41,820 nucleotides of DNA from Betaproteobacteria bacterium (lineage in GTDB: Bacteria > Pseudomonadota > Gammaproteobacteria > Burkholderiales > Gallionellaceae): the NCBI GenBank assembly GCA_021413765.1, contig JAIOPT010000037.1, positions 1-41,820 on the forward strand, in the 5' to 3' direction. Position numbers and translations under genes: made by a program. Below, in pieces: positions 35,288-41,820 of the stretch (the first letter of the stretch is position 1; each line of letters opens with the position of its first letter). The notes beneath the pieces were generated by a model. It made no database searches, had not been told where the DNA came from, and saw only the letters and a program-made list of their open reading frames with translations.

Positions 35288-36412
35288 TTAAATTATCTCG
35301 AGTTCAGCGCGCAATGCCCCCGCAGACTTCATCGCCTGCAAGATAGCCAACAGATCCTGTGGAGTTGCACCTATTGAATTCAGCGCCTTCACTACTTCGT
35401 TTAGCGACACGCCTTTATTCAAGATGACCAATCCCCCTTTATCTGACTGAATGTCGATAGTGGATTTAGCGACCTGCACAGTTGTACCTTGTGAAAGTGG
35501 GTTAGGTTGACTCACCGAGACATCGGTATTGATCACCACGGTCAAATTGCCGTGTGAAATCGCGCAATTATCCAATGTCACCATCTGATTCATAACGACC
35601 GAACCGGTGCGTGCATTTACAATCACGCGCGCCCCACCCTGCGCGGGATCAACCTGCAAATTTTCGACCTGCGAAACGAAAGCCACTCGCGCGCTGCCTG
35701 TCGGCGCACGCACCTGAATAGTCCGACCATCCAATGCGTCAGCAATTTCCGTAGTCGGCGAAAGTGCTGAATTGATTACAGAAGCAAGACGCGTTGCAGT
35801 AGTGAAATCCATGACGTTCAACTCCAGATGGATGAAATCGCCCTGCCCCAATACTGTCGGCACGGATCGCTCTACTGTTGCCCCACCGGGAATGCGACCG
35901 ACACTCAAGTGGTTGACCTGTACCTTGGCATTGCCGGCTGCCGCCCCCACACCACCAACCAGTAAATTACCCTGCGACATGGCATACACCTGACCGTCTG
36001 CACCTTTGAGTGGCGTCATTAAAAGTGTTCCTCCGCGCAGGCTTTTTGCATTACCCATCGAAGATACGGTAACGTCTATGGCCTGTCCGGGACGTGCGAA
36101 TGGCGGGAGCATTGTCGTCACCACTACCGCCGCCACATTTTTCAGTTGCAACGTGATATTGGGCGGTAGACTAACCCCCATTTGCGTCAACATACTGATC
36201 ACGCTTTGAACAGTGAATGGCGTTTGAGTGGTCATGTCACCGCTGCCATCCAGGCCTACAACCAAGCCGTAACCAAGCAACTGGTTTTCTCGCACACCCT
36301 GGATGCTAGCGAGATCCTTGATGCGCTCAGCATATAAGGAAGTAGGTACAGCAACTAGCAGTATCAGTAATATTATTTGGGCGATTCGCATAATAATTTT
36401 GAATATATCCAT
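35288..36412 (-). CDS. flgI: Flagellar P-ring protein FlgI
   Basis: A 374-residue periplasmic protein. A Sec signal peptide (IAQIILLILLVAVPTSLYA) precedes ERIKDLASIQGVRENQLLGY and GLVVGLDGSGD, the invariant start of mature FlgI. Further conserved parts are GDMTTQTPFT, GMLT-like repeats and the C-terminal GATPQDLLAILQAMKSAGAL. Forms the P ring around the rod in the peptidoglycan layer. ATG 36412 was kept; an ATG seven codons later would also leave an intact signal peptide. Confidence 0.97.
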   Translation of the reverse strand: MDIFKIIMRIAQIILLILLVAVPTSLYAERIKDLASIQGVRENQLLGYGLVVGLDGSGDMTTQTPFTVQSVISMLTQMGVSLPPNITLQLKNVAAVVVTTMLPPFARPGQAIDVTVSSMGNAKSLRGGTLLMTPLKGADGQVYAMSQGNLLVGGVGAAAGNAKVQVNHLSVGRIPGGATVERSVPTVLGQGDFIHLELNVMDFTTATRLASVINSALSPTTEIADALDGRTIQVRAPTGSARVAFVSQVENLQVDPAQGGARVIVNARTGSVVMNQMVTLDNCAISHGNLTVVINTDVSVSQPNPLSQGTTVQVAKSTIDIQSDKGGLVILNKGVSLNEVVKALNSIGATPQDLLAILQAMKSAGALRAELEII

Positions 36413-36426
36413 TGCATCAGCCCATT

Positions 36427-37101
36427 TCAGAACGGCATTACAGACATAAAAGCGCGTCCCAGCATACTCATGACTACAGACATATCAATATGATTGGCAC
36501 CCTTATATTCAATATGCGCATCTGCCACTTGTGTGGATTGCACGGTATTAGTGCCAGTTATGTTGTACGGATTGACCACACCGGAAAACCGGATGTATTC
36601 ATTAGCTTGATTAATCGCCACCTGCTTCTCACCGCTGACTAATAAATTGCCGTTTGTTAACACTTCAACCACTGTCACTGTGACAGTTCCAGTAAAAGTG
36701 TTATCACCCGCGTTATTGCTTTTGTTATCCAAGCTGCCGCTTGAGTTACCGGCAATGCCAATGCCATGAGTCATCAAATTGGCACCAGGAATTTGCGTGA
36801 TACTCGGCGTTTGCACAGAAATGCTCCCTTTGTGTTCTGCGCCGCTAGTAGATTTTCCGGCAGCTGAAGTCGTTTCTGAAATGACAATGGTGAGGGTATC
36901 GCCCACATTACGCGCGCGCTTGCCTTCATACAATGGTCGCTCGTTCTGCCCGGCTTGGAATATGCCACCGTTACCAGCCCCTACTTTTATATCGGGTGCA
37001 CGTGCAGTCATCGGCTGATGGATGTTGGTTGAAGGAGTAGTCGCACAACCACCAACAATCAACATCAATCCACACATAATCCAGCTAGATATGTTCCACA
37101 T
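36427..37101 (-). CDS. flgH: Flagellar L-ring lipoprotein FlgH
   Basis: A 224-residue outer-membrane lipoprotein. The signal peptide ends in the lipobox LIVGGC near residue 19. Conserved FlgH features are SLYEG-like text (RPLYEGKRARNVGDTLTIVI), a Ser/Thr-rich middle, FTGTVTVTVVEVLTNGNLLV and SGEKQVAINQANEYIRFSGV. Builds the L ring. GAGGTGAG lies directly upstream of ATG 37101. Confidence 0.96.
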   Translation of the reverse strand: MWNISSWIMCGLMLIVGGCATTPSTNIHQPMTARAPDIKVGAGNGGIFQAGQNERPLYEGKRARNVGDTLTIVISETTSAAGKSTSGAEHKGSISVQTPSITQIPGANLMTHGIGIAGNSSGSLDNKSNNAGDNTFTGTVTVTVVEVLTNGNLLVSGEKQVAINQANEYIRFSGVVNPYNITGTNTVQSTQVADAHIEYKGANHIDMSVVMSMLGRAFMSVMPF

Positions 37102-37118
37102 CGCTCACCTCACTCCAC

Positions 37119-37901
37119 TTACATCTGCGATAATTTTTGCAACATCTGATCCGAAACCGTGATTGCCTTGGAGTTGATTTCATAAGCACGCTGCGTCTGT
37201 ATCATATTAACCAGCTCCTCAACTACATTCACATTAGAGGTTTCCACATAGCCCTGATTCAGCAGTCCGGCACCATTGGTGCCCGGAACATTAGTGTTGG
37301 GAGTGCCGGACGATGCAGTTTCTACATACAGATTTTCGCCTTGGCTTTGCAGGCCCACCGGATTAATGAAAACAACCAATTGCATGCTGCCGATCTGCAC
37401 TGGTGCTGCAACCCCGGCCTGCGTCACCGACACCGTTCCGTCGCGGGCTATGGTTACGTTGGTAGCATTAACAGGAATAGTCAAAGCCGGCTGCACTACA
37501 AAACCGTTAGAAGTCACCAACTGCCCTTGGCTGTCAGTCTGAAATGATCCGCTTCGTGTGTAAGCCGTCGTTCCATCAGGCATCAATACTTGAAAAAAAC
37601 CCGCCCCCTGTATTGCTATGTCAAATTGGTTGCTGGTTTGCTGCAAGTTGCCTTGGGTTTGAATGCGCTCTGAGGCAGTTGGACGGACGCCGGTACCGAT
37701 CTGCAAACCGGATGGAATCTGGGTCTGTTGCGAAGATTGCGCGCCAGGCTGGCGTATAGTCTGGTACAACATATCCTCGAACACCGCACGCGAACGTTTG
37801 AAACCAGTGGTGCTAACGTTCGCAAGATTGTTAGCGATTACATCCATCTGGGTTTGCTGCGCTTCCAGCCCCGTTTTAGAAATCCATAAAGAACGTATCA
37901 T
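37119..37901 (-). CDS. flgG: Flagellar distal rod protein FlgG
   Basis: A 260-residue axial protein, the usual size. N-terminus [20 protein letters not shown] with [18 protein letters not shown] is the flagellar rod signature. The C-terminus has [20 protein letters not shown] and [13 protein letters not shown], the conserved C-terminal coiled coil. AAAGGA is found before ATG 37901. It makes the distal rod and hands over to the hook. Confidence 0.97.
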   Translation of the reverse strand: MIRSLWISKTGLEAQQTQMDVIANNLANVSTTGFKRSRAVFEDMLYQTIRQPGAQSSQQTQIPSGLQIGTGVRPTASERIQTQGNLQQTSNQFDIAIQGAGFFQVLMPDGTTAYTRSGSFQTDSQGQLVTSNGFVVQPALTIPVNATNVTIARDGTVSVTQAGVAAPVQIGSMQLVVFINPVGLQSQGENLYVETASSGTPNTNVPGTNGAGLLNQGYVETSNVNVVEELVNMIQTQRAYEINSKAITVSDQMLQKLSQM

Positions 37902-37950
37902 GGTTACTATCCTTTCAATATTTATAGGAGTGCGATTAGTCTCGCCGAAA

Positions 37951-38694
37951 TCAAGCGTTCATATTGAGCAATTGGCTGGCCTGCTTGGCGTTATTTTCAG
38001 CGCTCTGCAACATCTTCATCTGCATATCAAACTGCCGTGCCAGCGAAATCATATGTACCATTACTTCCACTGTATTCACGTTGCTGCTTTCCAGATTACC
38101 GGGAACGACTGTTACCTCGACATCAGCCACGACAGGTTTGCCATCCCTGGTGCGAAACAAGCCGTCATCACCGCGCACCATCTGCTTGTCCGCCGGGTTC
38201 ACCAACTTGATTCGCCCAACCACCTCAACCTGATTTGGCAACAATCCGCTCGGCACAGTGGATATAGTGCCATCCTTGGCCACGGTCACCTCAGTATTTG
38301 GCGGAATAGAAATCAAACCTGATTCACCAGCCACATTCAAGCCGGCACGAGTCTGCAAAATACCTTCGGGAGAAACCTGGAAACTGCCGTTACGTGTATA
38401 TGCTTCACTGCCGTTTTCCAATTGAACGGCAATCCAGCCTCTACCATTTACCGCGATATCCAAGTTACGCCCTGTTGGCTGCATTACCCCTGGTGAAAAA
38501 TCTGCACCAGCCGAAGAATCCACCACAAAAGCACGCGTTGGCAAACCTTCGCCTACAAGAGGTACTGCGCGGAATGCATTAACGGCAGCGCGATAACCAG
38601 GGGTATTCACATTGGATAAATTATGCCCCACCGTCGCTTGCTGTTGCATCGTGTGCGATGCCCCGCTCATAGCGGTATAAATAAGCCTGTCCAC
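37951..38694 (-). CDS. flgF: Flagellar proximal rod protein FlgF
   Basis: A 247-residue axial protein starting at GTG 38694 (written as Met), well placed behind AGGAGAGG, so the rare start is convincing. N-terminus [20 protein letters not shown] with [21 protein letters not shown]-terminus [20 protein letters not shown]. FlgF joins the rod below FlgG. The 49-base gap to flgG and 37-base gap to flgE are compatible with a single transcript. Confidence 0.95.
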   Translation of the reverse strand: MDRLIYTAMSGASHTMQQQATVGHNLSNVNTPGYRAAVNAFRAVPLVGEGLPTRAFVVDSSAGADFSPGVMQPTGRNLDIAVNGRGWIAVQLENGSEAYTRNGSFQVSPEGILQTRAGLNVAGESGLISIPPNTEVTVAKDGTISTVPSGLLPNQVEVVGRIKLVNPADKQMVRGDDGLFRTRDGKPVVADVEVTVVPGNLESSNVNTVEVMVHMISLARQFDMQMKMLQSAENNAKQASQLLNMNA

Positions 38695-38731
38695 TTTCCT
38701 CTCCTCAGTTAACCAGCAATCAGATAACTAA

Positions 38732-39994
38732 TTAGCGTAGATTGGTAATCGTTTGCAGCACTGCGTCCTGCGTCTTGATGGTTTGTGCGTTAGCCTGATA
38801 TACACGCTGTGCCAGAATCATGTTCACCAACTCAGCAGTTAAATCCACGTTGGAATCTTCTACTGCACCTGTCTGCAACACGCCCAAACTTGAGGTACCC
38901 GGTGTACCTACCAATGCTGGTCCAGAGCTTGAAGAAGCATTCCACTCATTGTTGCCAACAGGCTGCAAGCCTTGTGGATTGGCAAAGTTAGCCATTAAAA
39001 CCTGCCCCAATGCCTTGGATTGCCCATTGGAATAACGCCCCATAATGGTACCGTCTGCACTTGTGTTAAAACCACTTAACTGACCGGATGTATAGCCGTT
39101 TTGAGCCAACTGATTCACTGCAAATGTCGCACCAAATTGCGTAGTAGAAAGAAAATTGAATGTCAAAGGCTGAGGCGTAGTCGAACCTGTCGCATAAACG
39201 ATACCGCCAGTTACGGGTACTACACCTGTCGCCGGGGTAATTAATGCGCCGGTTGTGCTAAAGGTTAAGGTAGGAGATGTCCCCAATAGAGTATTCGCTG
39301 CAGTCGCAGCTGCGCCGTTCAGACCGAAACCATCCACGGTCACATGAATATCCCAAGTATTCACAGTCGCATTTTTTACATAATACGTAGTCGCAATATG
39401 GCTATTGCCCAAACTGTCATAGAGCGTCAATGCGGTAGAACTATTATAGGAGGTTGGATCAGCCGCGCTAAAAACGGCCGTGGCAGGCACTAAATTACGA
39501 GAATCCAGATTTAAACCAACTGAAGCCGTGGAAGAAGGCAGTGGAGTGAGAGCCTGTGTAGATATTTGCAATGGCACAGAACTGCCCAGTGATATAGCTC
39601 CCGTCACCGGGTCTGCCGCGAAACCAGTTAACTTATGACCCTGCGCATTAATTATAAAACCGTTCTTGTCCAACTGAAATTGGCCATTCCGGCTATACGA
39701 TACCGAGCCATTGTTGTCCATTTGATAAAACCCCTGGCCGCTAATCGCAATATCCAATGGGTTATTGGTTACACTAACATTACCTTGCCCAAATTGCTGA
39801 GCCACAGTTGAAATTTTAGTACCAATCCCAACAGCCGCGCTACCTGAGCCACCCATAGTATTAGCATACACATCCGCAAACTGTGCTTGCGATTGCTTAA
39901 AACCAACGGTAGTCGCATTAGCAACGTTATTGCCAATTACGTCCAAATTCTTGGCCGCAGCATTTAATCCGCTTAATCCTTGTTGAAATCCCAT
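38732..39994 (-). CDS. flgE: Flagellar hook protein FlgE
   Basis: A 420-residue hook subunit. N-terminus MGFQQGLSGLNAAAKNLDVI with GNNVANATTVGFKQSQAQFA; conserved GQGFYQMDNNGSVSYSRNGQF after it; C-terminal VEDSNVDLTAELVNMILAQR and YQANAQTIKTQDAVLQTI. The middle region is variable and Ala/Thr-rich, as usual. AAGGAG precedes ATG 39994. Confidence 0.96.
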   Translation of the reverse strand: MGFQQGLSGLNAAAKNLDVIGNNVANATTVGFKQSQAQFADVYANTMGGSGSAAVGIGTKISTVAQQFGQGNVSVTNNPLDIAISGQGFYQMDNNGSVSYSRNGQFQLDKNGFIINAQGHKLTGFAADPVTGAISLGSSVPLQISTQALTPLPSSTASVGLNLDSRNLVPATAVFSAADPTSYNSSTALTLYDSLGNSHIATTYYVKNATVNTWDIHVTVDGFGLNGAAATAANTLLGTSPTLTFSTTGALITPATGVVPVTGGIVYATGSTTPQPLTFNFLSTTQFGATFAVNQLAQNGYTSGQLSGFNTSADGTIMGRYSNGQSKALGQVLMANFANPQGLQPVGNNEWNASSSSGPALVGTPGTSSLGVLQTGAVEDSNVDLTAELVNMILAQRVYQANAQTIKTQDAVLQTITNLR

Positions 39995-40009
39995 GACACT
40001 CTCCTTACG

Positions 40010-40693
40010 TTAGATAATTTGCTTTACTGCAGACATTGCAACGCTACCCGCTGTCCCTACATTCAAAGTAGCTCCATTGGTTCCTGGAGTTACAGCATTT
40101 ACCATGCCAAAGGTCAAAGTATTAACGTCAATCTTATTACCAGCCGCCATTGCTTCTACCGAAAATTTGTAGGTTCCATTTACGGCAGGTGTACCTGCGT
40201 CTGTCAGACCATCCCATGCCAGCGGTGTCACACCAGCTTTCTGCGGACCCATTTGCAATGTACTCACAGTGTTACCCGCAGCATCCTGTATCAGCACCTT
40301 TACGCTGTCAGCAGGCTGAGTCAGCTCAATCCCACCAATTGCCTTGCCATCTTGTAGGGTAATCGCAGAGCCTGGTATCAAAACCCCATGCCCTATCATG
40401 CTGGTGGCTGATAATGACTGTCCAACGGACATGCTGTCACTTAAGGCTTGCAAGGTAGCATTAAGCTTATCAATACCGCTTACCGTGCTAAGTTGCGCCA
40501 TCTGCGATGTCACCTGTGCGTTATCCATCGGATTCAGCGGATCCTGATTTTTCATTTGGGTAACTAACAGCTTCAAAAATCTATCCTCCGTAGAAGCGGC
40601 ACTGCTTTCTTTACTCGAAGCAGCATTGCTCTTGGCATTAAGAGAGGAAATAAGTGCGGCAGCAGAGCCTGTATCTTGAGTTGCGCTAATCAT
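40010..40693 (-). CDS. flgD: Flagellar hook-capping protein FlgD
   Basis: A 227-residue scaffold for hook assembly. The conserved block RFLKLLVTQMKNQDPLNPMD with NAQVTSQMAQLSTVSGIDKL is at residues 33-80. A Tudor/FnIII-like pair of beta domains follows (VLIPGSAITLQDGKAIGGIE, TPLAWDGLTDAGTPAVNGTY). AAAGGA lies upstream of ATG 40693. Not retained in the finished flagellum. Confidence 0.95.
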   Translation of the reverse strand: MISATQDTGSAAALISSLNAKSNAASSKESSAASTEDRFLKLLVTQMKNQDPLNPMDNAQVTSQMAQLSTVSGIDKLNATLQALSDSMSVGQSLSATSMIGHGVLIPGSAITLQDGKAIGGIELTQPADSVKVLIQDAAGNTVSTLQMGPQKAGVTPLAWDGLTDAGTPAVNGTYKFSVEAMAAGNKIDVNTLTFGMVNAVTPGTNGATLNVGTAGSVAMSAVKQII

Positions 40694-40707
40694 GGTTTAT
40701 CCTTTCG

Positions 40708-41112
40708 TTATTGACCTATGGACAGAGTTTTGAGCAACAAACTCTTGGAAGTATTCATCACCTCCACATTATTTTGATAGGAACGCGAAGACGAAATCAT
40801 GTTCACCATCTCTTCCACCACATTGACATTGGGCAGCGTGACAAAACCCTGCGCGTTGGCCATGGGATGCTTGGGGTCGTACAGCATTTTCATCGGTGAA
40901 GCATCTTCCACCACTCCTGACACTTTTACACCGGCACCCCCTCCATCACCCATCGGCGTGGCGCTAAACATCACCTGCTTTGCACGATAAGGCTGACCAT
41001 TTGCACTAGTCGTACTGTCGGCATTGGCCAGATTGCTTGCCACTACATTCAGACGCTGCGACTGTGCTGCCATGGCAGAACCTGAAATGTTAAAAATATT
41101 AAATAAAGACAT
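40708..41112 (-). CDS. flgC: Flagellar proximal rod protein FlgC
   Basis: A 134-residue axial protein of normal length. N-terminus [20 protein letters not shown] with [20 protein letters not shown]; central [10 protein letters not shown]-terminal [20 protein letters not shown] and [25 protein letters not shown] is upstream. Five bases separate it from flgB. Confidence 0.96.
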   Translation of the reverse strand: MSLFNIFNISGSAMAAQSQRLNVVASNLANADSTTSANGQPYRAKQVMFSATPMGDGGGAGVKVSGVVEDASPMKMLYDPKHPMANAQGFVTLPNVNVVEEMVNMISSSRSYQNNVEVMNTSKSLLLKTLSIGQ

Positions 41113-41117
41113 AATGA

Positions 41118-41522
41118 TTATCCTTGTAAAGCGGTTAATACATTTTTGATTTGGTTGTCCACGAATTTCACGCTGGCCTCATAGCGCAAGGCATTGTCAG
41201 CAAACTGCGCACGCTCGACATCCATGTCCACTGTATTTCCGTCCGCGCTAGGCTGCAGTACATTGCGAAACATTACCGGGGCACCCATTACGCTTTCACC
41301 TGTGCCACTGCTCAAGTGATGGGGCACGGTACCTGCCATCTGCAACTTCGGCTCGTTACCTGACATTGCGCCTTGCAACGTTTTAGCGAAATCAATATCT
41401 TTTGCCTTATAGTTAGGTGTATCCACATTAGCGATATTGGAAGCAATAAGTTCCTGACGCGCCGAGCGCAAGTTCAGCACGGTTCGATTAAACTGTAATG
41501 CGTTGTCAATTTTGCTGACCAT
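41118..41522 (-). CDS. flgB: Flagellar proximal rod protein FlgB
   Basis: A 134-residue protein if started at ATG 41522, which AAGGAG (41532-41537) supports and which gives the family length; the frame extends farther upstream to 41567 but without a ribosome-binding site. N-terminus [20 protein letters not shown] with [20 protein letters not shown]-terminus [20 protein letters not shown]. First gene of the flgB-to-flgL series. No clear sigma-54 or sigma-28 promoter was recognised in 41523-41690. Confidence 0.95.
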   Translation of the reverse strand: MVSKIDNALQFNRTVLNLRSARQELIASNIANVDTPNYKAKDIDFAKTLQGAMSGNEPKLQMAGTVPHHLSSGTGESVMGAPVMFRNVLQPSADGNTVDMDVERAQFADNALRYEASVKFVDNQIKNVLTALQG

Positions 41523-41690
41523 ACTGTTAATCTCCTTCATTACTTTTATACTTCTTCCATGACACACATACTAATCACCAATGCGCTATGACTATTGAAC
41601 GAATAAGCGTGGGAAACCGTCTTAGTTTCTGCGTTATGAATGCAATAAAAACTTAGCACTCTTAAGTTGCCCACCAAAAATACTAAACAA

Positions 41691-41760
41691 CCACCGGCTA
41701 AAGCCGGAGGGTTTGAATTACGGACTGAAAGTCCGGATACGCGTCGCCTAAACGACGCGT
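41691..41760. repeat. Three consecutive hairpins upstream of flgB
   Basis: Three stem-loops lie back to back. The first is CCGGC-TAAA-GCCGG (41694-41707, extended by CC/GG pairs across an A-A mismatch). The second is CGGACT-GAA-AGTCCG (41721-41735). The third is ACGCGTCG-CCTAAA-CGACGCGT (41739-41760). The first is followed by GGGTTTGAATT and could terminate transcription coming from the left. Such serial hairpins also mark dispersed palindromic repeats and the ends of IS200/IS605-type elements; which applies cannot be told from this window. Confidence 0.55.
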
Positions 41761-41820
41761 CCTAATCGGGTTCCATTTTAAAATCATCGTTCGGCTTAGG
41801 CTCAAAATGATGCTCCAAAT

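Noticed and set aside
1-41820. CRISPR arrays, tRNA or rRNA genes, riboswitches
   Set aside because: No regular repeat-spacer series, cloverleaf with recognisable anticodon arms, or rRNA-like sequence was seen by reading; a dedicated scan was not possible.

Overview
The window reads as chromosome of a motile, Gram-negative betaproteobacterium. The clues are an XrtH-type exosortase locus, a FIST/hybrid-kinase pair, DUF1853, DUF3617 and YajD proteins, and a colinear flgB-to-flgL flagellar block. A Nitrosomonadales/Gallionellaceae-like host is my best guess, inferred from gene content and not provable here. Base composition is moderate in most of the window and clearly more GC-rich in the glycosyltransferase block (8.3-13.8 kb).

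Layout. 1-2.3 kb is a decaying accessory patch: the tail of a repeat-bearing secreted protein, a glycine-zipper lipoprotein whose frame stays open beyond its stop, a helix-turn-helix regulator broken by two in-frame TGA codons with a 53-codon companion, and a vapBC toxin-antitoxin pair whose toxin is frameshifted. 2.5-7.9 kb holds DUF1853, a methyltransferase, a covalent-FMN domain protein with a possible 28-codon leader gene, acetyl-CoA synthetase (acs) and a DUF3617 protein without a signal peptide. 8.3-13.8 kb is a three-gene overlapping glycosyltransferase operon. Its first product is a 1143-residue fusion of two GT2 domains, TPR-like helices, a SEC-C zinc motif and a GT-B-like end. 13.8-15.0 kb has a WYL regulator, a perfect hairpin and a 31-residue membrane peptide.

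15.2-23.5 kb is a signalling block: a diguanylate cyclase, a relic of an IS1595-type transposase, a REC-HD-GYP response regulator, a FIST protein of NosP type and a large multi-PAS hybrid histidine kinase of NahK type. The likely logic is that the FIST protein senses a ligand (nitric oxide in the known NosP proteins) and controls the kinase. The kinase would then phosphorylate the HD-GYP protein, whose predicted c-di-GMP phosphodiesterase activity opposes the cyclase. 23.8-26.1 kb has YajD, an IS3 transposase remnant and fadD.

26.2-28.9 kb (minus strand) is an XrtH locus: exosortase, its membrane partner, a fatty-acid-hydroxylase-family enzyme, and a target protein with an IPTL-type sorting signal in the middle of the chain. 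29.1-41.5 kb (minus strand) is chemotaxis and flagellum: an Aer-like receptor gene split by a one-base frameshift, then flgL, flgK, flgJ, flgI, flgH, flgG, flgF, flgE, flgD, flgC and flgB. A 57-bp imperfect copy of the end of flgL lies at the other side of the aer gene. The right edge has three consecutive hairpins resembling a dispersed repeat or mobile-element end.
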